Notes: a model not told the origin generated them from the sequence alone. Shown: positions 1 to 9,473, numbered from the stretch's first letter. The stretch: DNA of 64,000 nucleotides from SCUB01 sp041918675 (GCA_041918675.1 JAYRVF010000011.1:62001-126000), one strand, 5' to 3'. Program-made: numbers and translations.

Positions 1-2
1 AT

Positions 3-425
3 GTGCCGTCGACCGGGCCCGGCGCGGCGGGCGACGAGCGCAAGACCGACGATGTGAGCCCCGCGCGGCCATTGGCCGGAGCGGCGGCGCCCGTGGCCGA
101 CGTGCGCTTGTGGGGCGCGCTGGCCTGCTATCGCATGAAGGGCGGCGGGTCGGGGCACGCGGTCGCGCTCAATCAGCCGTCGGAAGCGGCCGCGCGCAAA
201 CTGGCGCTCGCCAATTGCGCCGCCGACAAGCGCGGCTATGCGTCGAGTCCGTGCCAAGTGACCGCCGTCTTCAGCGAGGGCTGCCGCTACAGCGCCATCG
301 GCCTGAACGGGTGCCGCACCGGCGCGACGGCCCGCGAGGCGCTCGCGCGCTGCAAAAGCGATGGCATGAACAACGGCGTGGAATGCCGCGCCGACTTCGT
401 CGAAGGCGGCTGCCTGGGGCGGTGA
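3..425 (+). CDS. DUF4189-like cysteine-rich protein, possibly 5'-truncated by window edge
   Basis: The C-terminal 105 residues start with a WGALACY stretch and carry six or more regularly spaced cysteines and repeated AxxxALxxC patterns, as in the DUF4189 family of small secreted proteins that often follow a signal peptide. A GTG codon at the third base is the first possible start, and no signal peptide is visible after it, so the true start may lie left of the window. Function is unknown. It is the only rightward gene before the leftward groESL operon. I am fairly sure the frame is real because of the cysteine pattern and codon use, less sure of the family name. Confidence 0.6.
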   Translation: MPSTGPGAAGDERKTDDVSPARPLAGAAAPVADVRLWGALACYRMKGGGSGHAVALNQPSEAAARKLALANCAADKRGYASSPCQVTAVFSEGCRYSAIGLNGCRTGATAREALARCKSDGMNNGVECRADFVEGGCLGR

Positions 426-491
426 GGGCCGATGGTCCGCGCGCGGTCGCCTGATTCCGCGTGACGGGCGAGGCGGTTGGTCGCGGCTTGC

Positions 492-522
492 AAAACGAAA
501 AGCCCGACCTCGCGGCCGGGCT
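492..522 (-). terminator. Rho-independent terminator at the end of the groESL transcript
   Basis: Read on the minus strand, a nine-pair stem AGCCCGGCC/GGTCGGGCT closes a GCGA (GNRA) tetraloop at 501-522 and runs into TTTTCGTTTT. This is a classic intrinsic terminator. It lies beyond the triplicated groEL tail and so is the likely end of the groES-groEL message. It could also help stop the rightward gene that ends at 425, since an A-rich run precedes the stem on that strand. Confidence 0.75.
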
Positions 523-570
523 GTCGTGTTCTGGAAGGATACGCGGAAGAAGACTTCCGGCAGTCGTCGG

Positions 571-821
571 AAGTCCATCCCGCCACTCAAGTCGGGCGTG
601 CCCGACTTGAGCATTTCAGATGATGGGCGGCCTTGGCGTTTCCGCCTGGCGTCAGAAGTCCATCCCGCCACTCAAGTCGGGCGTGCCCGACTTGAGCATT
701 TCAGATGATGGGCGGCCTTGGCGTTTCCGCCTGGCGTCAGAAGTCCATGCCGCCACTCAAGTCGGGCGTGCCCGACTTGAGCATTTCAGATGATGGGCGG
801 CCTTGGCGTTTCCGCCTGGCG

Positions 822-825
<4 letters not shown>
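571..825. repeat. Three tandem 85-bp copies of the groEL 3' end
   Basis: An 85-bp unit occurs at 571-655, 656-740 and 741-825, with one base difference seen in the third copy (ccatgccg for ccatcccg). On the minus strand each unit contains codons for G-M-D-F, the TGA stop, a spacer and a 12-bp perfect inverted repeat (586-611, 671-696, 756-781; arms CTCAAGTCGGGC and GCCCGACTTGAG, two bases apart). The last groEL codons and stop (822 onward) form the junction with the array. The copies therefore look like duplications of the gene's own tail plus a hairpin. No T-run follows the hairpins, so they are not typical intrinsic terminators; they could be RNA-stabilising or processing structures. Confidence 0.9.
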
Positions 826-2459
<1,634 letters not shown>

Positions 2460-2627
2460 TTGTCTTTGCTCCAGGTGAAGTGGGGTCCTGTCGTCACCGG
2501 GCTTGTCCCGGTGCTCCCGATCGCAAGAGGCCTTGCCTTCCCGATCGGGATGGCCAGGTCAGCCCCGGCCATGACGTTGAATGAATTGGCGTTGGAGAGA
2601 AGGAAGCGTGTGCCCGCGCGACCGCGC
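2460..2627 (-). repeat. groES-groEL spacer with inverted repeats
   Basis: The 168-bp intercistronic spacer is longer than typical for groESL. It contains a perfect 7-bp inverted repeat CACCGGG/CCCGGTG (2495-2513) and a nested hairpin: TCCCGATCG/CGATCGGGA (2515-2523, 2542-2550) enclosing CAAG/CTTG. It resembles the mosaic intergenic palindromes common in Hyphomicrobiales. Such hairpins could set the groES:groEL ratio by mRNA processing, which is inference. Confidence 0.5.
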
Positions 2628-2915
2628 TCAGCCCAGCACGCCCATGATGTCGCTCTCTTTCATGATCAAAAGCTCGACGCCGTCGATCTTGACCTCGGTG
2701 CCCGACCACTTGCCGAACAGCACCTTGTTGCCGACCTTCAGGTCGATGGGGATGAGCTTGCCGCTTTCGTCGCGCCCGCCGGGTCCGACGGCAACGACTT
2801 CACCCTGCTGCGGTTTTTCCTTCGCGCTATCAGGTATAATGATACCCGACGCGGTTTTTTCCTCGGCTTCGATGCGCTTGATCACGACGCGATCATGAAG
2901 CGGACGGAACTTCAT
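2628..2915 (-). CDS. groS: 10-kDa co-chaperonin GroES
   Basis: The 95-residue protein begins MKFRPLHDRVVIKR and has the mobile-loop region (EEKTASGIIIPD, about residues 18-29) that contacts GroEL, then the conserved GEVVAVGPG segment. It caps the GroEL ring during folding. The start is well supported by AGGAGG eight bases upstream. It is the first gene of the heat-shock operon; a CIRCE-like operator lies about 45-70 bp upstream of the ATG. Confidence 0.97.
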   Translation of the reverse strand: MKFRPLHDRVVIKRIEAEEKTASGIIIPDSAKEKPQQGEVVAVGPGGRDESGKLIPIDLKVGNKVLFGKWSGTEVKIDGVELLIMKESDIMGVLG

Positions 2916-2960
2916 GGATGCCCTCCTAAGTTTTTGAAAAGAAAAAGGTCGTTTTGGTTA

Positions 2961-2987
2961 CTAGCAGTCTTTCTAGGCGAGTGCCAT
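2961..2987 (-). promoter_or_regulatory. CIRCE-like HrcA operator of groESL
   Basis: On the minus strand ATGGCACTC and GACTGCTAG flank a nine-base spacer. Against the CIRCE consensus (TTAGCACTC-N9-GAGTGCTAA) each half matches at seven of nine positions and the spacing is exact. It lies between the putative promoter and groES, where HrcA usually binds to repress chaperonin genes. hrcA is not in this window. Confidence 0.7.
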
Positions 2988-3004
2988 CGCCGACTTGACG
3001 GCGA

Positions 3005-3032
3005 GATATACGCTCGGGTCCTTTTGCGCAAG
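3005..3032 (-). promoter_or_regulatory. Possible groESL promoter
   Basis: Minus-strand hexamers CTTGCG (3027-3032) and TATATC (3005-3010) are separated by 16 bases and lie just upstream of the CIRCE-like element, the normal arrangement. Neither hexamer is a strong match, so the assignment rests mainly on position. Confidence 0.4.
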
Positions 3033-3425
3033 GGGCGGGGGAAGGAAGCGCGCGGCGGCGTTAACGCGGGCGAGGTGGTTCACGGCGCGGCGGACGGTCG
3101 TGCCGGCTTCGCGATCCGGTCGCTGTCTTGCTCGCATATTGCTTGAGCGCGCGCCCGCGCGCAGCTTGCGCGTGCATCGGGCGACCGTCCGGCCTGACGC
3201 CTCCGACGGATTTTTGCCTTCCGGGGCGCATTGGCACGCACGCGGCGGCGTTGATCTTAACAAGTTGCTTATGCGTCGCATCGCTTTGCGCGATTGCACG
3301 TGAACATCGCGAAAAGCACGTCTCGAATTTTCACAAATCGCGCGCGGGCCGAAAGGACTCTGTTAAGGCAGCCGTCCGCATAGTCGCCCCAACGCGAATT
3401 TCTTTCGTTGCCGGGGGGCATCTTC
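3033..3425. other. Intergenic region without a recognised gene
   Basis: This is a divergent spacer between groES and the TadG-like gene. Open frames here show neither credible start sites nor family motifs. The stretch 3240-3420 is locally less GC-rich and must hold the promoter for the pilus gene, but I could not pick hexamers with confidence. Confidence 0.5.
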
Positions 3426-4832
3426 ATGTACCGCCGTCCAAAATTCCGGCTGGGCGCCGAAATTTTCGTCCGCGCCTCGCGCGCCTTCGCCCATGATCGC
3501 GCCGGCGCCGTCCACATCATCTTCGCCGTCGCGCTGGTGCCGCTCACCCTGGCGGTCGGAGCCGCGGTTGACTACAGCCGGGCCAACCGCTCCAAGGCCG
3601 AATTGCAGGGCGCGCTGGATTCGGCGGTGCTGGCCGGCGCCGCCGAGGCCGCCAAGGGCGCGCCGCTGACCGGCATTCCGAGTTATGTCGGCAATTTCAC
3701 CAACGCCAACTTCTCCCAGAAGGGCGCCGTCCAGGTCAGCGCCACTGCGAGCGCCGACGGCGTCGTCGCAGCCACCGCGAGCCTTCCCGTCGATACGGTT
3801 TTCATCCGCATGCTGGGCATGAAGACCATGGATGTCTCGGTTACGTCGCAAGCTCTGTTCGGCGCGGGCAAGGCGGAGATCGCGCTGGCGCTGGACACCA
3901 CCGGTTCGATGGCGGGCGCCAAGATCACCGCCGCGCGGCAGGCCGCGAACGGTCTCGTCGACACGCTCTACTCCAACCCGTCGGCGGCGCAGAACGTCAA
4001 GATCGCGCTGGTTCCCTTCACCTCCTACGTCAATGTCGGCCTGACCTATCGCAACGCTAGCTGGATCAGCGGCGCCAACGACTATTCGACGACGTCAACT
4101 GTGTGCTGGACGAGTTATCCGAACGCGAAATACCTCAATCCCTATCAGGTCAAAGCGACGTGCTACGCCGACGGTGTGCCCTATGACTGCTCCTATACGG
4201 CCTATAAGTCGATCGCCTACGGGCAGCCGGTCAAGACCTGCTCTCCGGTCACCTATAGCTACACCTGGTATGGCTGCGTCGGATCGCGCGCGTACCCGCT
4301 CGATCTTTCCGACACGGTCGGCGCCGGAAGCACGGTTCCCGCGTTGCTCAACTATACCTGTTCCAAGGAGCTCGTCCGCCTGACCAATTCCGCCTCGGCG
4401 GTCAAGACGCAGATCAACGCGCTCTCCGCCGATGGCGAGACCTACATCGCGCCGGGGTTGTTGTGGGCGTGGCGCGTGCTGTCGCCGAACGCGCCGTTCG
4501 CCGACGGCCAGCCCTACGGCAAGGGCGTCGCCAAGACGATCGTGCTGATGACCGATGGCGCCAACACGCACTCGCCCAATTATCCCTATCACGACTATTC
4601 CGACGTCGCGGTGGCCAACGACCTGACCGCCAAGACCTGCGCCAACGCCAAGGCGGCTGGCATCCGCATCATGACGATCGCCTTCGAGGTGACCGACGCG
4701 GGGATCAAGAAGATTCTCGCCGACTGCGCCACCAGCGCGTCCGATTATTACGACGCCGGCGACATCGCCTCGATGTCCGCCGCCTTCAAGAGCATCGGCG
4801 TGAAGCTCACCGGAATCAGATTGACGAAGTGA
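3426..4832 (+). CDS. TadG-like Flp pilus assembly protein with vWA domain
   Basis: The 468-residue protein has the TadE/TadG N-terminal module: a membrane segment (about residues 27-48) preceded by DRAGAVH and followed by DYSRANRSKAELQGALDSAVLAGA-type sequence. A von Willebrand A domain follows, with a MIDAS start D157-T-T-G-S161 and a later VLMTDGANT strand. The central part is rich in Tyr, Thr and Cys. TadG-like proteins are membrane-anchored and take part in Flp/Tad pilus (adhesion) assembly. No other tad genes are nearby, so this is an orphan copy. I start at the ATG at 3426 because a GGGGGG run lies about 7 bases upstream. Confidence 0.85.
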   Translation: MYRRPKFRLGAEIFVRASRAFAHDRAGAVHIIFAVALVPLTLAVGAAVDYSRANRSKAELQGALDSAVLAGAAEAAKGAPLTGIPSYVGNFTNANFSQKGAVQVSATASADGVVAATASLPVDTVFIRMLGMKTMDVSVTSQALFGAGKAEIALALDTTGSMAGAKITAARQAANGLVDTLYSNPSAAQNVKIALVPFTSYVNVGLTYRNASWISGANDYSTTSTVCWTSYPNAKYLNPYQVKATCYADGVPYDCSYTAYKSIAYGQPVKTCSPVTYSYTWYGCVGSRAYPLDLSDTVGAGSTVPALLNYTCSKELVRLTNSASAVKTQINALSADGETYIAPGLLWAWRVLSPNAPFADGQPYGKGVAKTIVLMTDGANTHSPNYPYHDYSDVAVANDLTAKTCANAKAAGIRIMTIAFEVTDAGIKKILADCATSASDYYDAGDIASMSAAFKSIGVKLTGIRLTK

Positions 4833-4885
4833 CGAGATCCAATTCCCGCCGCGCGCGCGGGAATGCTTTCGAGGAGTGTCTTGAC

Positions 4886-5248
4886 ATGAAGCGACACGTG
4901 ACGCTCGCGGCGGCGAGCCTTGTCTTCATCACGGGCGGATCCGCCCTGGCCGAGACCTGGAAAGTGACCGAGGGCAAGGCGGGCGATACGCGCGGCGTAT
5001 GGGAAGTTTCGTTCCGCGGCGACAACATCAGCGGCAGCGCCGTCATGATGAAGCCGATGGGCCGATCGGTGAAATACAATTTCGCCGGGGAGATCAAGGA
5101 CGGGAAGATGTCCATCCATCGCATCAACGCCAGCGACCGGACGGACTGCACCTACGTCTTCGAGGATACGCGCGCCGCGTCCTTCGCCGGATCGGCGCTA
5201 TGCGATGGCCAGTCCTATCCCTGGCTGGTGACGCGCGAGAGAAACTAG
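4886..5248 (+). CDS. Small exported protein of unknown function
   Basis: This 120-residue protein has a clear signal peptide (MKRHVTLAAASLVFITGGSALA, cleaved near residue 22) and a short beta-rich mature part with two cysteines (about residues 85 and 105) that could form a periplasmic disulfide. I recognise no family. GAGGAG lies about 10 bases before the ATG, supporting this start. It lies 53 bp after the TadG-like gene in the same direction, so co-transcription is possible. Confidence 0.7.
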   Translation: MKRHVTLAAASLVFITGGSALAETWKVTEGKAGDTRGVWEVSFRGDNISGSAVMMKPMGRSVKYNFAGEIKDGKMSIHRINASDRTDCTYVFEDTRAASFAGSALCDGQSYPWLVTRERN

Positions 5249-5423
5249 CGCGCGCGGGAAAGGCGGCTAGGCGGGATGCTCCGACGCGCCCGGGCCGCGG
5301 CGGATTGCGCCCGCCCGGCGCCCCACATCATCCTCGGGCTGGAAAGCAAGCCGCCGGGGCGATATGCATGGAGGCGACGACGCGTTGCCGGCGCCTTGCC
5401 GGCCGTCACGGATGGTGGCTGCC

Positions 5424-6161
5424 ATGACCGCGATTGTGACCGCCGGCCTCCTCATCATCGGCGACGAGATTCTTTCCGGCCGCACCAAGGACCGCAACAT
5501 CGGCTACATCGCCGAGTACCTCACCCGCATCGGCATTGATCTGAAGGAAGTCCGGGTGGTGGGAGACGAGGAGGCGGCGATCATCGCCGCGCTCGATGCG
5601 CTGCGCGCGGCCTATACCTATGTCTTCACCACCGGCGGCATCGGTCCGACCCATGACGACATCACCGCCGATAGCGTCGCCAAGGCCTTCGGCGTCGCGA
5701 TCGAGCATCACCCGGAGGTGGTGGCGCGGTTTCGCGCGCGCTTCGGCGAGGCCGATCTCAACGAGGCGCGGCTGCGGATGGCGCGCATTCCGGTCGGCGT
5801 CGCGCTGGTCGGCGACGAGCGCATCCTCGCGCCTGGCTTCATGCTCGGCAACGTCGTCGTCATGGCGGGCGTGCCGTCGATCATGCAGGCGATGCTCGAT
5901 CTCGCGGCCCCGCTGCTCGACACCGGCGTGCGCATGCTGTCGGAAACGGTGCGCGGCGATTGCCGCGAGGGCGACATCGGCACGCCGCTGCGCGCGATCG
6001 CCGCGGCCCATCCCGACACGCTGATCGGCAGCTATCCGTTTCTGGACGAGAACGGCCGGCCCAACACCAATCTGGTCGTGCGCTCGCGCGAGCCGGACAA
6101 GCTCGCCGCGGCGCTGCGCGCGGTCGAGGCGATGTTGGCCGAGAGGCGGGCGGCGCGATGA
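5424..6161 (+). CDS. Molybdopterin-binding-domain protein (CinA/MoaB-like)
   Basis: The 245-residue protein is a MoCF_biosynth domain: TAGLLIIGDEILSGRTKDRN at the N-terminus, then the signature TTGGIGPTHDDIT near residues 71-83 and VMAGVPSIM around 150-158. It matches the N-terminal half of CinA but lacks the C-terminal nicotinamide-nucleotide amidase domain. Stand-alone forms occur across alphaproteobacteria; the substrate is unproven. Upstream in-frame ATGs exist at 5364 and 5412; I prefer 5424 because the conserved domain starts at once and GGTGG precedes it. Confidence 0.85.
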   Translation: MTAIVTAGLLIIGDEILSGRTKDRNIGYIAEYLTRIGIDLKEVRVVGDEEAAIIAALDALRAAYTYVFTTGGIGPTHDDITADSVAKAFGVAIEHHPEVVARFRARFGEADLNEARLRMARIPVGVALVGDERILAPGFMLGNVVVMAGVPSIMQAMLDLAAPLLDTGVRMLSETVRGDCREGDIGTPLRAIAAAHPDTLIGSYPFLDENGRPNTNLVVRSREPDKLAAALRAVEAMLAERRAAR

Positions 6162-6252
6162 AACGCCGTCGCGTCAAGCCCGGAGCGGTTCGCCGCCAAA
6201 CGCGAGTGGCGTCCCGGCGACGGCCGCCCTGGATGCATGGCCCGGACGGATC

Positions 6253-6741
6253 ATGAGCGCACCCGAGAAGGCGTTTCCCGTTTCCTGGGATATGTTCCAC
6301 CGCGATGCGCGCGCGCTGGCGTGGCGGCTCATCGAGGCCGGCCCGTTTTCGGCGATCGTCGCGGTGACGCGCGGCGGCCTGGTGCCGGCCGCGATCATCG
6401 CGCGCGAACTCGGCATCCGCGTCGTCGAGTCCATCTGCGTGGCGAGCTACGATCACGCCGCGCGGGGCGAGTTGCGCATCCTCAAGGATGTCAGCGCCGA
6501 ACTTCTTGCCGACGGCGGACGCGGCGTGCTGATCGTGGACGATCTCGTCGACACCGGCGCGACGGCGCGGCTCGCGCGCGAGCGGCTGCCGCGCGCGCAT
6601 TTCGCGGCGGTCTATGCCAAGCCGCTCGGTCGGCCGCTGGTCGATACCTTCATCACCGAGGTGTCGCAGGACACCTGGATCTATTTCCCCTGGGATACGG
6701 GGCTCGCCTTTCAGCCGCCGATCAGCGGCGCGCCGGGTTGA
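6253..6741 (+). CDS. gpt: Xanthine phosphoribosyltransferase
   Basis: This 162-residue protein has the type I phosphoribosyltransferase PRPP loop VLIVDDLVDTGATA (about residues 95-108) and the Gpt-specific ending with DTWIYFPWD. It salvages xanthine and guanine to their nucleotides in the cytosol. Length equals the family norm (about 155-165). It lies 91 bp after the molybdopterin-binding gene; a GGACGGA ribosome site precedes the ATG. It converges with the next gene, 22 bp away. Confidence 0.93.
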   Translation: MSAPEKAFPVSWDMFHRDARALAWRLIEAGPFSAIVAVTRGGLVPAAIIARELGIRVVESICVASYDHAARGELRILKDVSAELLADGGRGVLIVDDLVDTGATARLARERLPRAHFAAVYAKPLGRPLVDTFITEVSQDTWIYFPWDTGLAFQPPISGAPG

Positions 6742-6763
6742 CGCGCGCCGCCGCCGCCGCCGT

Positions 6764-7720
6764 TCACCGGAACGCGTTCGACATCGTGATCATCATGTTG
6801 TACTCGCTGATCACGCCGTCGAAATCCATCGAATAGAAAGTCGGATCGACGCGCCGCTTGGCGATCTTCTCGCGGATCTCGCGCAGTCGCCCGAGAATGC
6901 TGCTCGGAAAGCGGTCGACGCTGGAGGTCTTGCCGGATTCGCGGGCGGCCTTGTCGAAATCGCGCGCGGCCTCGGCCAGGGCGGCGATCGCCGCGTCGAA
7001 GGCTTTCATGTCGCCGGGACGTCGCGGATCGCGCGGCAGCAGGTCGACCGCCTTCTTGGTGGCGATCATGGCGCGGCGGGCGTGCCATTTCGGGCTCTTG
7101 CCTTCGCTCTGTTCGAGGCGCGCGAGCTCGTGCTGGTCGATCAGCGTCTTGAACTGCTCCATCAAGGTCTCGGTGCGTTCGCGGGCGGCGAGGAAGGCAA
7201 GCGCGGCTGGCGCGAGCCTGGCGTGCAGCGCCTGTCCGCCGCGCATGGCGTCGCCGAGATAGTCCTTGCGTTCGTAATAGGCCTCCGCCTCGTTGAGGAT
7301 CGGCACCAGCGCCTCGAACGCGGCGGCCAGATCCTTGCTCGCGCCGTCGAGCGCGGGGATCGCGAGGTCGTCGGCCGCGGACTGGCGCGCCTTGGCGATC
7401 GCGTCGCTGGCGAGCGAGGCGCTGACCGAATAGAGCCCGTAGATGATGCGCTCGCGCCCGGTCGGGCCGCGCTTGGCGTCGACCCAGCTCAGATACCGGT
7501 TCCAGGATTCGGAGGCGCGCGCCGACGCGTTGAGGAGGCCGACCACGGCGTTCGATTTGGCGATGTGGCGATCGATCTGCCCGGCGGGAATGTCGTTGAG
7601 GCCGAGGACAACGGCGCCGGCGACGCCCTGCTGCTGGGCGAGGGCGGGCGCGCCGGAAATGACGAATAAGGCGGCCGCGGCCGCGAGCGAACGGAAACGG
7701 TTGGCGCTAAGGCATCTCAT
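6764..7720 (-). CDS. Exported protein of unknown function
   Basis: The 318-residue product begins MRCLSANRFRSLAAAAALF and has a signal peptide ending APALAQQ near residue 29. The rest is mostly helical, rich in Ala, Lys and Arg, with no cysteines and no catalytic pattern I recognise. I chose this ATG because the signal peptide begins there; the frame is open 19 codons further upstream. It is transcribed leftward after the methionine synthase-like gene, 125 bp away. Confidence 0.65.
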   Translation of the reverse strand: MRCLSANRFRSLAAAAALFVISGAPALAQQQGVAGAVVLGLNDIPAGQIDRHIAKSNAVVGLLNASARASESWNRYLSWVDAKRGPTGRERIIYGLYSVSASLASDAIAKARQSAADDLAIPALDGASKDLAAAFEALVPILNEAEAYYERKDYLGDAMRGGQALHARLAPAALAFLAARERTETLMEQFKTLIDQHELARLEQSEGKSPKWHARRAMIATKKAVDLLPRDPRRPGDMKAFDAAIAALAEAARDFDKAARESGKTSSVDRFPSSILGRLREIREKIAKRRVDPTFYSMDFDGVISEYNMMITMSNAFR

Positions 7721-7845
7721 GAGTGTCCCTCTCGATTTCCTGGAACGACGCGCGGTCCCGCCACGCGCGGGACCCAAATGGGCGCGCCGCGTCGCGGGCG
7801 ATCATGCATTCGTCGCGCCGCCCGGACATCCGGTTCAGGGACGTT

Positions 7846-8877
7846 CTATCCGAAACGCTCGCGGGCGAGCCGCGCACCGGCCGCGAGCGCGCCGAGCTTG
7901 GCTTCGGCGATATCGCGCCGCATCGGCGCCATGCCGCAATTGGTGGTCGGAATGACGCGCTCCTTCGGCACATGGCGCAGGATCTCGCCGATCTGGGCGG
8001 CGACGTCCTCGGCCGTCTCGACCGCGTCGCTGGCGACATCGATGACGCCGCATTGCACGTCCTTGCCGTCGAGCAGGCGCAGCAGCTCCAGCGGGACGCG
8101 CGCGTTGCGGCATTCGATCGCGACCTGACCGACCCGGCTGGCCGCGAGCGCCGGGAAGATGACCTCGTATTGTCGCCACTCGCCGCCGAGCGAGTTCTTC
8201 CAGTCGATATTGGCCTGGATGCCGTAGCCGTAGCAGATATGCACGGCGCTCGCGCAGGAAAGCCCCTCGCAGGCGCGTTCGAGCGCGGCGATGCCCCAGT
8301 CGCCGACCTCCTTCATGTAGACGTTGAAGGCCGGTTCGTCGAACTGGATGACATCGACGCCGTCGGCTTCGAGCGCGCGCGCCTCGGCGTTGAGAAGATC
8401 GGCGAAGGCGAAGGCCATCGCGACGCGGTCGCCGTAATGGCGGTCGGCGATGGTGTCGACGATGGTCATCGGGCCGGGGAGGGTGAATTTGAGCGGCCGC
8501 GTGGTGTGGGCGCGGGCGATCCGCGCTTCCGGATGGGCGCGGCCCTTCAGCCGGAGCGGCGCCGTCACCGCCGGCACCATCGCCTTGTAGCGGTCGGCGC
8601 GGATGCCCATCTCGACGCGTTGGGCGAAGTCGATGCCCTCGACCTGTTCGAGAAAGCCGTGGACGAAATGCTGGCGCGATTGTTCGCCGTCGGTGATGAC
8701 ATCGATGCCGGCGTCTTCCTGCATCTTCAGCGCGAGCAGGGTCGCGTCGCGCTTGGCCTCGGCGAGCGCCTCGCCGGTAAGCCGCCACGGCGCCCAGAGC
8801 TTGTTCGGCTCGGCGAGCCAGGCCGGCTTGGGCAGGGACCCGGCGATGGTCGTCGGAAAGAGACGCGGCGCGTTCAT
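7846..8877 (-). CDS. Stand-alone core methionine synthase (MetE C-terminal domain family)
   Basis: This 343-residue barrel protein is the catalytic half of cobalamin-independent methionine synthase, without the N-terminal half. It starts TTIAGSLPKP, has the GIDVITDGEQSR segment (about residues 57-68) and keeps the predicted zinc ligands H213, C215 (VHICYGYG), E255 and C314 (TTNCGM). It probably moves a methyl group to homocysteine or a similar thiol. Short 'core-MetE' proteins often use a methyl donor other than methyl-tetrahydrofolate; the donor here is unknown and no DUF1852 (MesX) gene is adjacent. Confidence 0.8.
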   Translation of the reverse strand: MNAPRLFPTTIAGSLPKPAWLAEPNKLWAPWRLTGEALAEAKRDATLLALKMQEDAGIDVITDGEQSRQHFVHGFLEQVEGIDFAQRVEMGIRADRYKAMVPAVTAPLRLKGRAHPEARIARAHTTRPLKFTLPGPMTIVDTIADRHYGDRVAMAFAFADLLNAEARALEADGVDVIQFDEPAFNVYMKEVGDWGIAALERACEGLSCASAVHICYGYGIQANIDWKNSLGGEWRQYEVIFPALAASRVGQVAIECRNARVPLELLRLLDGKDVQCGVIDVASDAVETAEDVAAQIGEILRHVPKERVIPTTNCGMAPMRRDIAEAKLGALAAGARLARERFG

Positions 8878-8966
8878 GCGCGCGATCGTGGCACGCCGCG
8901 CGCCACGGGTAAACGGGGCGCGGTCGACGATCCGCCGAACTTGGTCGGCGATCCGCCAAATTCGGA

Positions 8967-9008
8967 ACGCTGGCTTCGGGACGCTGGCCTCGGGACGCTG
9001 GCCTCGGG
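8967..9008. repeat. 14-bp tandem repeat, three copies
   Basis: The unit ACGCTGGCYTCGGG occurs at 8967-8980, 8981-8994 and 8995-9008, followed by a partial unit. It lies upstream of both the leftward methionine synthase gene and the rightward tRNA-Leu gene. No function can be assigned. Confidence 0.8.
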
Positions 9009-9083
9009 AGGCTGGCGAGGCGGAGACTCGCGCGCGTTCGCGCTTCCGATCACCCCCGCCGGGATGCTACAACGCGCGATAGA

Positions 9084-9424
9084 GCGGGCGTGGCGAAATT
9101 GGTAGACGCAAGGGACTTAAGCCACACATTGAGTGCCCTCCGGGAAACCGAAGGAGCAGAACTGCCCAAATTCGGGGAAACCGGTAACAGGCAATCCCGA
9201 GCCAAGCGCCCCGGCCGAACGGCCGGAGCGAAGGTGTAGAGACTAGACGGGCGGCACCTAAAGCAATCGCTTCACCAGCGAACGCCAGGGTGAAGGGATA
9301 GTCCAGACCCCAAACGGAGCGAAGGCGGGAACCCGCTGACGCGAAGGCGGCGAAAGCCGTAGCAGGTAAGAAAATCCCTCGGGTCGAAAGGCCCATGCCG
9401 GTTCAAGTCCGGCCGCCCGCACCA
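9084..9424 (+). tRNA. tRNA-Leu(UAA), interrupted by a group I intron
   Basis: The exons are 9084-9118 and 9371-9424; joined they give an 89-nt leucine tRNA. The acceptor stem GCGGGCG/CGCCCGC, the D arm, a five-pair anticodon stem AGGGA/TCCCT with loop CTTAAAA (anticodon TAA), a long variable arm GGGTC-GAAA-GGCCC, the T arm GCCGG-TTCAAGT-CCGGC, a discriminator A and an encoded CCA are all present. The intron sits directly after U34. It reads UUA (and by wobble UUG) leucine codons. Without splicing the tRNA could not fold, so the intron must be active if this is the sole UAA isoacceptor. Confidence 0.95.
9119..9370 (+). ncRNA. Group I self-splicing intron (IC3-like) in tRNA-Leu
   Basis: The 252-nt intron starts right after a 5' exon ending in U and ends in G, the group I rule. 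P1 forms between exon GGGACTT (9112-9118) and intron GAGTGCCC (9131-9138), giving a U.G pair at the splice site with one bulged G. P2 is capped by CGG-GAAA-CCG (9141-9150). The core elements are P (about 9168-9184, GGGGAAACCGG), Q (about 9188-9206, CAATCCCGAGCCAAGC), R (about 9233-9258, AGAGACTAGACGGG) and S (about 9296-9304, GATAGTCC), with P7 from GACT/AGTC. P9 hairpins include GCGGG/CCCGC and CGGC-GAAA-GCCG. The core resembles the cyanobacterial tRNA-Leu intron. No homing endonuclease is encoded. Confidence 0.93.
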
Positions 9425-9429
9425 ATAAT

Positions 9430-9473
9430 CCAACCCGTTACGCATAGCATGCGTGAACGGTAATGAAGGTTGG
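9430..9473 (+). promoter_or_regulatory. Nested hairpin between tRNA-Leu and the TIR gene
   Basis: CCAACC (9430-9435) pairs with GGTTGG (9468-9473). Inside lies a near-perfect inner stem: CCGTTACGCAT (9435-9445) with ATGCGTGAACGG (9449-9460; one extra G). The outer 3' arm runs into the GGGGGA ribosome site of the TIR gene. It could act as tRNA 3' processing structure, a weak terminator (no T-run) or a translational block; which one is not evident. Confidence 0.5.

Noticed and set aside
9119..9370. Homing endonuclease or group II features within the intron
   Set aside because: At 252 nt there is no room for an endonuclease and the core matches group I, not the group II domain V pattern.
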